A stretch of DNA of 61,363 nt from Holophagaceae bacterium (lineage in GTDB: Bacteria; Acidobacteriota; Holophagae; Holophagales; Holophagaceae). The notes beneath the pieces were generated by a model. That model made no database searches. It was not told where the DNA came from and saw only the letters and a list, made by a program, of their open reading frames with translations. The translations under genes were made by a program, and so were the position numbers. Every line of letters begins with the position of its first letter. Positions within the stretch are counted from its first letter, which is position 1. The DNA lies in assembly GCA_025361205.1 (NCBI GenBank), contig JANYAS010000186.1:1-61363 (forward strand), written 5' to 3'. This document shows positions 25,093 to 33,651 of this stretch, piece after piece.

Positions 25093-25635
25093 ATGAATCT
25101 GGACCGCGCTCTCCAACGCCATCGCGCCACCCTCGGGGCCTTGCGGGGGCTCATCCCCGGGTTTTCTGCTGAAGCGTGGGAACGTTCGTCGGCCCCCGGC
25201 GAATGGTCCCCGGCCCAAGTCTACGGCCATATTGCGATCATCGCGAAGGGTTTCAGCTTTAAGAACCTGGACGCCTGCCTGGCCGAAAGCGGGCACCTGG
25301 GCGGGCGCAAGCGCTGGCCCGGATATATGATCCTCTGGCTCAATCGCCTGCCAGGAGCGCGCCGCATAAAGGTGGAATTCCCACCGGAGCTGCTGCCGAT
25401 TGCCATGAGCCAAGGGGAAGCGAGAGAGGCCATGGACGCCCTGGAAGTGAGGGCCGAGGCTTATCTCTCGCGGGTGGCCGCTGGGGATCCCAGCCGCACT
25501 GCGAAGCATTTTCTACTGGGGTGGATGAACGCGGCCGAGTGGTTCCGCTTCGCGGAAATCCACCACCGCCATCATCTGGAAGGCCAACTGACGCGACTAC
25601 TGGCAGCCTCTAAGGGCTTCCCTCACGATAGATGA
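25093..25635 (+). CDS. DinB-superfamily protein
   Basis: 180 residues with the DinB/DUF1569-like plan: LRGLIPGFSAEAWERSS, GEWSPAQVYGHI with a candidate metal histidine, and a histidine-dense C-terminal helix EIHHRHHLEGQL. Probably a metal-dependent transferase or hydrolase of the YfiT/BstA kind; substrate unknown. ATG 25093 has GGAG upstream; an earlier ATG at 25045 has none. Lies between inverted copies of repeat family 2, apart from any operon. Confidence 0.7.
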   Translation: MNLDRALQRHRATLGALRGLIPGFSAEAWERSSAPGEWSPAQVYGHIAIIAKGFSFKNLDACLAESGHLGGRKRWPGYMILWLNRLPGARRIKVEFPPELLPIAMSQGEAREAMDALEVRAEAYLSRVAAGDPSRTAKHFLLGWMNAAEWFRFAEIHHRHHLEGQLTRLLAASKGFPHDR

Positions 25636-25686
25636 GGAGGGTCCGTTCCCGGCTCCTCAGGACTGCTACGTCCTCTCGTACACCAC

Positions 25687-25848
25687 CTACAGGCTGCCGT
25701 TCTTCGTCTTCAGGAAGGCCTGGAGGGGGAGGTCCGTCTGTTTCAGGAAGCCCTGCTGAGACAGCGTTCCCGCCCGCGCCATTTCACTGATCGCGCAGAT
25801 GCTCGGCGCCGTGGTCCAGCAGATGGCGCGCCAGGACTGGGTCGCTAT
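25687..25848 (-). pseudogene. C-terminal remnant of a saccharopine dehydrogenase-like protein
   Basis: Read leftward, the frame gives about 53 residues ending at a TAG (25687-25689), with an in-frame TAG just upstream (25849-25851). The stretch WTTAPSICAISEMARAG, then QQGFLKQTDLPLQAFLKT, resembles the C-terminus of saccharopine-dehydrogenase-family proteins (a G-F-x-x-Q-x-x-x-P-x-x-x-F-L pattern). No start codon context or N-terminal domain is present. The family assignment rests on recall of a short motif and is tentative; that it is decayed coding sequence is more secure. Confidence 0.4.
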
Positions 25849-25961
25849 CTACCTCAGGAACGATGCCACATTCATCGAAAGGGGTACGAAGCGGGCCGGG
25901 CAGTCGGCTGCCGGTTGGCAAGAGAGAGGTGGCATCCTCTCCTTGTCACCATCAGTTCATT

Positions 25962-25996
25962 ATTTCATCGGTGTTTATCGGTGTTGATCTGTGGCT
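25962..25996. repeat. Dispersed repeat, family 2, copy B (inverted)
   Basis: On the minus strand it reads AGCCACAGATCAACACCGAT followed by AAACACCGATGAAA, the same unit as 25003-25040 in the opposite orientation. The two arms are about 920 bp apart. Confidence 0.75.
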
Positions 25997-26028
25997 ATGC
26001 TTCTTTGTCATTCGGATGATTCGAGAAT

Positions 26029-27003
26029 TTACTGTGCCTCGATGGCCTTCAGTAGCGCCGGGTCTTTGGGCAACTGGTCCACGTCGGCCAGGCGGGGCAC
26101 GAGGCGCTTCCAGAAGGGTTCGGCGGCGAAGACCTGCTTGAAGATGGGCAGGGCCTCATCCCGCTTGCCACTCGAAGCCAGGGCCACGGCCTGCCAGAAG
26201 GGCATCTCCCAGATGCCAGGCGCCAGCTTGGCGGCGGCTTCGTAGGCGGCCTTGGCGTCGGTCCATTTCCCGGCAGTGACGAAGCCGTCCCCCTCATCCA
26301 TGAGCCGGTAGGCCCGGCGCAGCTGGATGAGGCGGCCCAGTTCTTTTAGCGGATCAGGGTTGTCCTCCACGCGGAGGTCGAAGAGACGGTCATTCCATGG
26401 CTGCCCCGAGGGCTTGCCCTTCACGATGAGGATGGCCGCGCTCTGTCTGCCGCGGATATCGCCGCCCTCTGCTTGGGCCGCGCGAAGGGCCGCCAGGAGG
26501 CGGTCCGCCAGGTCACCCTTGGCCGCGCGAAAGGCATTGGCCATGGCGGGCCACACGGTGGCCTGGTCCATGAGGTTGGCCTCCACGGTGAAGCCCTCGC
26601 CCACCTGGTGGCCCGCCGCCTGGATGCACTTGGCGCCTGTGTGGGCCGCGGCACGGCCCTGGGCATCCACCATGGCCACCTGCCGGACTTCCCGATCAGC
26701 GTCGGCCGCCAGCAAGGCCTTCAGGGCTTCGGGCGCGGGTTTGCCCGCCTTCATGAGCGCGAGGCCGAGGGCTCCGTAGCTGGGGTCCGTGAAGCTCTGG
26801 GTGGCGACCGCCCCGACACCGGCCTCCGCCCAGGGCACCGAGCCACCCACGGAGAACCAATGGCTTTGCACCGCCACTCCCAGGTCTCCCGTCACCGGAT
26901 CCCGGGCCACGATCGAATAGGTATGGACCGGGCGGCGCGGGACTTCGCCTGCGCTAAGGGGAAGGCTCAGGGCGGCAGCAAGGGCGCATACGGTGAAACG
27001 CAT
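26029..27003 (-). CDS. Exported DUF1028 protein with TPR-like tail
   Basis: 324 residues. Signal peptide (MRFTVCALAAALSLPLSAGE), then a DUF1028 Ntn-hydrolase-like domain (about 25-225): HTYSIVARDPVTGDLGVAVQSH, AVATQSFTDPSYG, GFTVEANLM and GRQSAAILIVKG. The C-terminal 90 residues are helical with a tetratricopeptide pattern (AAYEAAAKLAPGIWEMPFWQAVALASSGKRDEA, cut). DUF1028 proteins are of uncertain role, possibly hydrolases. ATG 27003 starts at the signal peptide; the longer frame (27162) is rejected. Divergent from the muramidase gene. Confidence 0.8.
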   Translation of the reverse strand: MRFTVCALAAALSLPLSAGEVPRRPVHTYSIVARDPVTGDLGVAVQSHWFSVGGSVPWAEAGVGAVATQSFTDPSYGALGLALMKAGKPAPEALKALLAADADREVRQVAMVDAQGRAAAHTGAKCIQAAGHQVGEGFTVEANLMDQATVWPAMANAFRAAKGDLADRLLAALRAAQAEGGDIRGRQSAAILIVKGKPSGQPWNDRLFDLRVEDNPDPLKELGRLIQLRRAYRLMDEGDGFVTAGKWTDAKAAYEAAAKLAPGIWEMPFWQAVALASSGKRDEALPIFKQVFAAEPFWKRLVPRLADVDQLPKDPALLKAIEAQ

Positions 27004-27133
27004 GGGGGCTCCGGGATGTGGTCCAAGCATAGCCGCGCGAGCCGGCCTTCCCGTGCTTGCCCTCGGTTTTCCGAGAGGTTCGCACGGTTGTTGCACTGAA
27101 GTTTTCGGCTGCGCGTTTCCTGCCGAGGGTGCT

Positions 27134-28129
27134 ATGTCCGCTGGATTTCCATTGTTGTTCAACGGACACGCTTACGGTGGGGACACGAAGATTGAGTCAG
27201 GCATGCAGCCGGTGCTTCGCGGGGGTGTCTCCACCCAGTTGGTGGTGCTGCAACAGCGGTTCAACGCTTTGCTGATGGACGCTTTAGGGGCGGGTTCTAC
27301 GGCGGCGGCCGATGGTTCAATTCAGACCCTCCGGGCCTCCAGTGGTTTGCTTTCGGCGAAGTTTCCTCGCCCCCAGACAACTCTCTCGAGCCTCGATCAG
27401 GTCCGGATTCTGGCCCTTTCCTCCAAGACCGCTTCAACCATTAGCACGGCAAATTATGCTGCATACGCAAAGTCCAGGGCCTTCCATCCTTTGGCACCGA
27501 AAGTGGTTCGGGAAACGTTTGGCGTCGCGTCGAACGGCCCCGTCCCGAATCTTTCCAAAACCGAAATCTTGCCCTCGATCCGGCCCGCTCAGCAGCCTGC
27601 CACAGCGAAGGAGCCCGCCTCAGCTACTTCCGAAAACCCTGCGGTGAAGCCTGCCGCGAGCCTGAAGGCCCGGTTTCTCGAACCCTTGCTGGAAGCCGCT
27701 CGGAGTACGGCCGAATCGCTTGGGGTCTCCCCCCACCTCCTCCTGGCCCATGCCGCACTGGAAAGCGGCTGGGGGAGACGCTCCATCAAGGATGCCGGAG
27801 GCGGGGAGAGCCACAATCTGTTCGGTATAAAAACCGGCCAAAACTGGAAGGGACGGACAGTGGACATTCAGACCACGGAGTATGTCCACGGCGTTCCCCA
27901 GAAGAAGGTGGACACCTTCCGGGCCTACGATTCCTTCGGCGAGGCCTTCGCGGATTATGCCCGCCTGCTCAAGGGACGCTATGCAAGGGCCTTGGACCAG
28001 ACTTCGGGGGCGGGGTTCGGCCAGGCCCTTCAGGAAGGCGGGTTCGCGACCGACCCTGGCTACGCCGGCAAGATTGCCCGGGTTTCCAAGAGCGTGAGCG
28101 AGCAACTTGGGGTCTTCCGGGTCAGTTGA
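27134..28129 (+). CDS. FlgJ-like glucosaminidase / peptidoglycan hydrolase
   Basis: 331 residues. The C-terminal 150 residues form a muramidase (GH73) domain with LLAHAALESGWGRR (catalytic E), HNLFGIKTG, TTEYVHG, FRAYDSFGEAFADYARLL and a QEGGFATDPGYAGKI ending, as in the C-half of flagellar FlgJ. The N-terminal 190 residues are low-complexity and do not show a recognisable FlgJ rod-capping domain. It may clear peptidoglycan for the flagellar rod or be a general autolysin. ATG 27134 has GAGGG upstream. No flagellar rod genes are adjacent. Confidence 0.75.
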   Translation: MSAGFPLLFNGHAYGGDTKIESGMQPVLRGGVSTQLVVLQQRFNALLMDALGAGSTAAADGSIQTLRASSGLLSAKFPRPQTTLSSLDQVRILALSSKTASTISTANYAAYAKSRAFHPLAPKVVRETFGVASNGPVPNLSKTEILPSIRPAQQPATAKEPASATSENPAVKPAASLKARFLEPLLEAARSTAESLGVSPHLLLAHAALESGWGRRSIKDAGGGESHNLFGIKTGQNWKGRTVDIQTTEYVHGVPQKKVDTFRAYDSFGEAFADYARLLKGRYARALDQTSGAGFGQALQEGGFATDPGYAGKIARVSKSVSEQLGVFRVS

Positions 28130-28148
28130 ACGGCGAAGCGCTGGTACG

Positions 28149-29042
28149 ATGGCATTCATGCGCCGCACCCTCCTTCTCACTTCCCTATTTCTCCTCGGAA
28201 CGATCACACCGGCCCAGGATGCGTACCGGACCTCGGTGGACGCTTGGCATGCCGAGCGGGTCGCCCGGCTTGCGGCTGAGGACGGCTGGCTGAGCCTCAT
28301 CGGCCGAGACTGGCTGAAGCCAGGGGAGAACACGCTGGGGTCGGCCCCGGGATCCACGGTACTGCTGCCGGAGTGGGCAGGGCCTGCTAAGGCGGGCCTG
28401 TTCATCGTGGACGGTTCGACCGTGCGCTTCCGGCCGCTCCCAGGCAGCGGTCTGCTCCTGAATGGGAAGCCGGCTGTCGAGGCCGTGCTGAAGGACGATG
28501 GGGACGGGCAGCCCGATGTTCTAAAAGCGGGCAGGGTGAGCTGCTACGTGATCCGTCGTGGGAATCGCGTGGGCGTTCGCCTGAAGGATCCCGACGCGCC
28601 AGCCCGCAAGGCTTTCCATGGCGTGCCACGGTATCCGGTGGATCCAGCCTGGCGGGTCGAGGCGGACTTCATCCCCTATGCCACCCCGAAGATCCGGGCC
28701 ATCGCCACTGTGCTGGGGACGTCGGAGCCCATGTCCACGCCGGGCCTGCTGCGGTTCAAGGTGGCCGGCCGCGAGGTCACCCTGGAGCCTATGGTGGAGG
28801 ATCCCGAGCACCCGGAGCTGTTCCTGATCTTCAACGATGCCACCAGCAGCCAGGGCACCTATCCGGCGGGGCGCTTCCTGTACGCGGACATGCCGAAGCA
28901 CGGCAAGGTAGTGCTGGATTTCAACCGCGCCATCAATCCGCCCTGTGCCTTCTCAAACTTTGCCACGTGCCCGCTGCCACCCAAACAGAACGAGCTGGAC
29001 ATCGCAATTGCGGCTGGGGAGAAGGACCCCGGGATGCACTGA
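28149..29042 (+). CDS. Exported DUF1684 protein
   Basis: About 297 residues. N-terminal signal (RRTLLLTSLFLLGTITPAQ), then a DUF1684 domain: EDGWLSLIGRDWLKPGENTLGS, FHGVPRYPVDPAWRVEADF, and the hallmark end LDFNRAINPPCAFSNFATCP followed by LPPKQNELDI. Members are secreted proteins of unknown activity. Start is ATG 28149 or ATG 28158 (MRR), the latter giving a more typical signal peptide. Converges on the broken kinase gene. Confidence 0.82.
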   Translation: MAFMRRTLLLTSLFLLGTITPAQDAYRTSVDAWHAERVARLAAEDGWLSLIGRDWLKPGENTLGSAPGSTVLLPEWAGPAKAGLFIVDGSTVRFRPLPGSGLLLNGKPAVEAVLKDDGDGQPDVLKAGRVSCYVIRRGNRVGVRLKDPDAPARKAFHGVPRYPVDPAWRVEADFIPYATPKIRAIATVLGTSEPMSTPGLLRFKVAGREVTLEPMVEDPEHPELFLIFNDATSSQGTYPAGRFLYADMPKHGKVVLDFNRAINPPCAFSNFATCPLPPKQNELDIAIAAGEKDPGMH

Positions 29043-29073
29043 GCAACACAGTCTCAGGCGGTTCCCTGGCACC

Positions 29074-30226
29074 CTAGGCCAGCTCCCCGAGGGTCGTGGG
29101 GGTGCCTTGGGGAATCTCGAGCACGAACACGCTTCCCGTGGGCGGGTTTCCTCGACCCAGATCCTTCCTTCGTGGGCTTCGGCCACCAGTTGGCAGAAGG
29201 CAAGACCGAGGCCCGATCCAGAGCGGGCATGGGACCCCTGTTCATCGAGGCAGACGAATTTTTCGAAAAGCTGCTCACGCATGTGTTCCGGGATCCCATA
29301 ACCTTGGTCTCGCACTTCCAGGCGTACACCGATCGCTGTAGATCGGGCCTCAATCCGTGTGCAACTGCCTGCGGGTGAATATTTCAGTGGGTTGTCGAGG
29401 AGGTTCAGCACGAGCCTCTGGAGGAATTTCTGATCCGCCTCGACCTCCAGGTCGGCAGGGCACTCCCAAACCAGTTCGAGACCACGACTCTGGGCCTGGG
29501 AATCAACTTCCTTGAGCAAGTGAGGAATCCAGCTGCCCAGGGGGATCCGGGTCTTGCAGAGTTCCAGTCCCACCTGCTCGGCACGGCCGATATCCAGGAT
29601 GTTCTGGATCCTCCGTCCCATGTACTGCGCAGTGTCCCGCAGCCGGCGAAGTTGAATCTGGGTGGTAGGGGTGCCGTCGCCGTCATCAAGGAGCTCCAGA
29701 CCCACCTGGATGGCTGACAAGGGATGCTTCAGGTCATGCACGATGAATTCGATGAGCTGTTTCTGTTGCTTCTGGAGGTCGAGCAGGTTGTCCCGCTCCT
29801 CCTGGACCTCGGTCTGGAGTCGCTTGAGCCGCATGAGGCTGCGGATCCTGACGATCAGTTCCGCCTGCAGGACGGGTTTCCGCAGGAAATCGTCCCCGTT
29901 GGCCCGAAAGGCCTGGGACTGGATGTCTGGGCGCTCATCGGCAGTCAGGAAGATGATGGGCAGCGGTAGACCCTTCGGCAGCTCGCGGATCCGGCAGCAG
30001 ACCTCTTGGCCATCCAGCCGGGCATCTGGATGTCCAGGACCACCAGGTCCGGCTTGAAGGAGGGGAGAATTGCAAGGGCCTCCGCACCGCCTTCCACCGT
30101 TTCCACCTGGTAGTACCCACGTTCCAACATGGCCCGCAGGCTACGGCGAGCCAACGGATCGGCATCGACGACGAGGATCCTGGCCCCGTGGTCGGCGGGG
30201 CGAATGAAAAGGGGCTCACCAACCAT
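29074..30226 (-). pseudogene. Receiver-histidine kinase hybrid, broken by two one-base frameshifts
   Basis: A receiver domain (ILVVDADPLARRSLRAML, phosphoacceptor in VVLDIQMPG) should run into a histidine kinase (IEFIVHDLKHPLSAIQ with the H-box His, LLDNPLKYSP N-box, DQGYGIPEH and GSGLGLAFCQLV G-boxes). The frame breaks twice. Near 30016-30022, MPG must shift by one base to continue as LDGQEVCCRIREL ... FLTADERPD ... DDFLRKPV. Near 29138-29143, WVEETRP must shift again to give TGSVFVLEIPQGTP and a stop at 29074-29076. Each needs one inserted base, in GGC or CCC runs, so the cause is mutation or sequencing error. Restored, the product would be about 384 residues. The kinase frame alone is open from 29834 to 28953. 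Confidence 0.8.
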
Positions 30227-30357
30227 ATCTACCCTCAGAGGGTTTATTCGGGAAGTGGTGAGAGGCACTCAAATTTCAACAAGAAATAGGGAAAATACAA
30301 CAATAAGCCGCCTTTGGGACCCGAATTTCTGTACCTAGTCATAAGCCAGTCAGCGAC

Positions 30358-31938
30358 TCACTTGAAGGCCTTGATCACGGCATCCAGCTTCACGTGGAGC
30401 GACTTGTCATGCCTTTTGATGGGCGGTACTTCACGGTCGATCTTGAGTAATTCATACACGGCCATCTGCGCCGCCCGAACCGAATACTCCACCGTGAACA
30501 CCACATCGTCAGGGATCTCGACGAACTGGCTGATGAAAGCCAGGTTCCTGGAATTGAGGGGAACCGGAAGCGGCCTGTCGCTCGCGGCACGGGGCATGAA
30601 CATGCTGGTGATGTAAGGCATGCGGCAAGGAATGCAAATGGCGTCTGCCACCGTTTCCAGATCGAAATTCAGGTGCCCGCAAAGCTCCTGCAGGATTTCC
30701 GCGCCATTGCATTCGGACATGGATTTGGCCACGAAATTCCCAATGCGGTCCGGATGCAGGGCATAGCCCCAGAACACCTGCACGTTGGCAGGCTGGTTCG
30801 CGAAATGCGGTTGATGAGCCAGGACCGCAGACATGAACCAATTGGAGTCCTTGAAGGTCACCAAGCCGCCGGTGCCGGCCTGATTGCCGGTGAATTTTTC
30901 CATCTTGTCGAAGAACTTGGTGTCTTTCAGCGTGACAGTAAACGACTCCCAGAAAGATTCCGGAATGCCGGTATTAAAGGCCGCTGGATTCCCGAATTCG
31001 GGATGGCCGATCGCCAGTTTTTCCCACAAGGCCCACCCACCGCTGTCCTGCTTGGTCCGGTGGGCTGGTGCGCTGGTCATGGAACCGTAACTGGAGGCAT
31101 CGGTCATCGAGGCATTTTGGAAGAACACCAGATCGCCCTCGGCCACGCTGACGAGCTTGGCACGTCCGTCGTGGTTGCAGTGGATACCCGTGACGGTGAT
31201 CATTCCGTCGTCGGTCCTCAGGTCGAAATCGGTCACCGTGGCATTCATGACCAGGTTGACCTTCTGCCCTTGCAGCCAGGTCACCAGGGGCCGGACCAGC
31301 GAATCGAACTGGTTGTAGACGGTGCGCTTCACGCCGGCCAGGGTTTCGATGCGGGTGAATTCCAGCATGAAGCGATGCAAGTAACGCTTAAATTCTACCG
31401 CGCTATGCCAGGGTTGGAAGGCAAAGGTGGTGGCCCACATGTACCAGAAATTGGTCTTGAAGAAGTCCGGCGACAACCAGTCCGTGATACAGCTCGTTCC
31501 CAGTGTGGCTTCGTCGGCCTCACTGAGCTTGAGCAGCTCCAGCCGGTCTTCCATGGAGAAGCCCATGGACACCACATCCACCTTGAAACGGTTCTTGTCG
31601 ACCAGGCGCGCCATGGAATGGGGGACGTACTTTTCATTGAACGCGACGGTTTCTTCAAACACGGATCGGCCCGGGGCGCTGAGAGAAGGAATGGACTTGA
31701 ACAGGTCCCAGGTGCATTCGTAGTTGTCCGTGGTCAGCATGCGGCCACCCCGCAGGGTGTAGCCACCTCGAGGCGTGCCGCCGCCATCCAGGCTGCCACC
31801 GGGAAGGGGCATGGCTTCGAAGATAGTGATATTGCTTCCTGAAATACCACCGTCGCGGATCATAAATGCAGCGGCGGCCAGAGAACCTACGCCGCCGCCC
31901 ACAAGGTAAGCCTTTTTCGTGTCATCCATCGTGTCCAC
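30358..31938 (-). CDS. ohyA: Oleate hydratase
   Basis: FAD-dependent hydration of oleate to 10-hydroxystearate (the myosin-cross-reactive antigen family). 526 residues: dinucleotide fold YLVGGGVGSLAAAAF (10-24), FEAMPLPGGSLDGGG, RGGRMLTTDNYECTWDLF, then GTGGLVTFKDSNW, WGYALHPDRIGNFV and CRMPYITSMFMPR. Length is at the short end of the family (about 530-590). It could detoxify free unsaturated fatty acids, consistent with the fadD gene elsewhere in the window. Start may be ATG 31938 or ATG 31929. Tandem with the kinase remnant. Confidence 0.95.
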   Translation of the reverse strand: MDTMDDTKKAYLVGGGVGSLAAAAFMIRDGGISGSNITIFEAMPLPGGSLDGGGTPRGGYTLRGGRMLTTDNYECTWDLFKSIPSLSAPGRSVFEETVAFNEKYVPHSMARLVDKNRFKVDVVSMGFSMEDRLELLKLSEADEATLGTSCITDWLSPDFFKTNFWYMWATTFAFQPWHSAVEFKRYLHRFMLEFTRIETLAGVKRTVYNQFDSLVRPLVTWLQGQKVNLVMNATVTDFDLRTDDGMITVTGIHCNHDGRAKLVSVAEGDLVFFQNASMTDASSYGSMTSAPAHRTKQDSGGWALWEKLAIGHPEFGNPAAFNTGIPESFWESFTVTLKDTKFFDKMEKFTGNQAGTGGLVTFKDSNWFMSAVLAHQPHFANQPANVQVFWGYALHPDRIGNFVAKSMSECNGAEILQELCGHLNFDLETVADAICIPCRMPYITSMFMPRAASDRPLPVPLNSRNLAFISQFVEIPDDVVFTVEYSVRAAQMAVYELLKIDREVPPIKRHDKSLHVKLDAVIKAFK

Positions 31939-32340
31939 CTCTGTGAATTTGGCAGAGCCTCACACAGCTTTGCCTCAAGGGTCGAGCAGTTTTCGAGCCA
32001 TTGATGACAATTGGGTTAAATTCAACCACTTGCAGCACGGGCGGTGTCAGAAAGCCGATTTGTTCTATCAAAACGAGGTGCTATCTACTTCAATTCGAAG
32101 GATTGATGCACTCGATTCGCGCCTGCGAACAGGACCTGAATTTGATGCGCGTCCATAGCAAATTGCCTTGGCGAGGGGGGAAGGCGTTGGATCCCGACAA
32201 GGGTCGTGAGTGCTTGCTACCCCTTCACCACTCCATCCACTTACGCCCACTTGCCATTCTCGCCGGCAAAGGTGCTGGTCTCGATGTGGAGGCTGCGGCA
32301 CCCGTTGGCTTGGAGGCTGGTGATGAACGGGTGGCACGGT
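31939..32340. other. 402-bp intergenic region upstream of ohyA
   Basis: The left 270 bp are relatively AT-rich and should hold the leftward ohyA promoter; I see no clear operator or terminator. The right part holds a decayed copy of the ychJ 3' end (32212-32320). Confidence 0.6.
32212..32320 (-). pseudogene. Decayed duplicate of the ychJ 3' end
   Basis: Bases 32221-32320 match 33241-33340 at 93 of 100 positions without gaps, an offset of exactly 1020 bp. Translated leftward it gives SLQANGCRSLHIETSTF, AGENGKWA, then a TAA where the intact gene has tyrosine, then VDGVVKG and a TAG stop. The match ends abruptly near 32320. It is a non-functional partial copy in direct orientation to the intact gene, with nagB between them. 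Confidence 0.88.
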
Positions 32341-33171
32341 TCATGATTTTGATGCCGCCGCCCGCGGCTTCAGGGCGTCCAGATCCCGGAATGGGACCCA
32401 TTCGGGCTCGTTGGCGAAGACCCAGCGGTAGTAATCTTTGCCCTTTAGATTCGTGGCAGCCTCTTCGTCCACCACCACTTGGCAGCGGGGATGGAGTTGG
32501 AGGGCCGAGGCCGTGACCATGGAAGTGATGGGTCCCTCCACGGCCTGGGCGAGGATGGAGGCCTTCGAGGCCCCGGTGACCAGCAGCACGCAGCGGCGGC
32601 TGTCCAGGATGGTGCCGACGCCCATGGTGATGGCTCGGCGGGGAACGCGTGACGGATCGCCTCCAAACATGAAGGCGTTTTGGGCCAGGGTGGCGGGAGT
32701 GAGGGCCTTTTCCCGCGTCCGGGAAAGGAGGGCAGAGAGGGGTTCGTTGAAGCCGATGTGCCCGTCAATGCCCAGTCCGAGCAACTGTGCGTCGATGCCC
32801 CCCGACGCCTTGATGAGGGTTTCGTATTGCTGGCATTCCTGGGCCAGATTCGGGGCCATGCCATCGGGCAGGTGGGTGTTCCCGATGGTGATGTTCACGC
32901 GGTTGAAGAGGTGCTCCTGCATGTAGCGGCGGTAGGAACCTTGGTGATCCGTCGGGATCCCGATGAATTCATCCAGATTGAAGGTGGAACAGCGAGAGAA
33001 ATCCAAGGCCTCTAAGAGGTGAAAGCTGGCCAAGTGGTCGTACACCTGCTTCATGGTGCGGCCCGTGGCTAGGCCCAGCACCAAGGTGGGCTTGGTCCTC
33101 AAGTCCTCCGTAAGGATGCGCGCCGTGAGCAGCGTTGCCTTTTCCTTGTCCGGCATGATGATGACTTCCAC
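32341..33171 (-). CDS. nagB: Glucosamine-6-phosphate deaminase
   Basis: Converts glucosamine 6-phosphate to fructose 6-phosphate and ammonia. 276 residues: MEVII start as in E. coli NagB (MRLIP), GLATGRTM phosphate loop, FNLDEFIG (catalytic Asp), GLGIDGHIGFNEP (catalytic Asp-His-Glu), SRTREKALT and AVEGPITSMVTASALQLHP. GTG 33171 is preferred since it restores the conserved first residues. No nagA or transporter gene is adjacent. It sits between 100-bp direct repeats derived from ychJ, suggesting it arrived here by a duplication or integration event. Confidence 0.93.
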   Translation of the reverse strand: MEVIIMPDKEKATLLTARILTEDLRTKPTLVLGLATGRTMKQVYDHLASFHLLEALDFSRCSTFNLDEFIGIPTDHQGSYRRYMQEHLFNRVNITIGNTHLPDGMAPNLAQECQQYETLIKASGGIDAQLLGLGIDGHIGFNEPLSALLSRTREKALTPATLAQNAFMFGGDPSRVPRRAITMGVGTILDSRRCVLLVTGASKASILAQAVEGPITSMVTASALQLHPRCQVVVDEEAATNLKGKDYYRWVFANEPEWVPFRDLDALKPRAAASKS

Positions 33172-33236
33172 GCAGCCCCCGTGGGTGATCGGATGATTAC
33201 GCCTCGGGGAGCCTCCTAAGCCGCAGCCCCATCACC

Positions 33237-33635
33237 TTACCCCTTCACCACTCCATCCACATACACCCACTTGCCATTCTCGCGGGCGAAGGTGCTGGTC
33301 TCGATGTGGAGGCTGCGGCGGCCGTTGGCCTGGAGGCTGGCGTGGAAGGTAACGACGGCAGTGTCGTCGTCCTTGCCGCCTTTTTCTTTGCTGACGATCT
33401 TCAGGCCCACGCAACTGACGGACTTGCAGTACTGGGCCAGTTCCTCCCGGTTCTCCTCCGCGCGCTTGGCCTCTGTGCGGGTGTGGATCAGGTAGTCCAC
33501 CTTGCCCAGGGCATAGGCGGAAAAGCGGGAGCGCATGAGCTGCTCGGCCGTCTCAGGCGCTGCAGTGCCCGCGTGGAAGGGGCCACAGCAGCGGTCGTAG
33601 GGCTTCTTGGAGGTGCAAGGGCAGGGTCGGGACAT
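33237..33635 (-). CDS. YchJ-like SEC-C motif protein (UPF0225)
   Basis: 132 residues. N-terminal SEC-C zinc motif CPCTSKKPYDRCCGPFH, then AEQLMRSRFSAYALGKVDYLIHT and an NTF2-like domain ending RRSLHIETSTFARENGKWVYVDG. Matches the YchJ family (E. coli YchJ about 150 residues), whose role is unknown. Its last 100 bp are duplicated at 32221-32320 beyond nagB. Confidence 0.88.
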   Translation of the reverse strand: MSRPCPCTSKKPYDRCCGPFHAGTAAPETAEQLMRSRFSAYALGKVDYLIHTRTEAKRAEENREELAQYCKSVSCVGLKIVSKEKGGKDDDTAVVTFHASLQANGRRSLHIETSTFARENGKWVYVDGVVKG

Positions 33636-33651
33636 GTCAACCTCGGGGAAA

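Larger units (their letters stand above)
25636..26028. other. 393-bp intergenic region with gene remnant and repeat arm
   Basis: Holds, left to right, about 50 bp without features, the protein-coding remnant at 25687-25848, about 110 bp without clear features, and the repeat arm at 25962-25996. No intact gene, tRNA or terminator is visible. Confidence 0.6.

Noticed and set aside
25799..26245. Short plus-strand ORFs in the gap between the DinB gene and the DUF1028 gene
   Set aside because: They run through the repeat arm and antisense to the DUF1028 gene, with no ribosome site or recognisable protein.
32068..32337. An 89-codon minus-strand ORF over the ychJ remnant
   Set aside because: It uses a different frame from the homologous ychJ frame, so the proline- and arginine-rich product is fortuitous.
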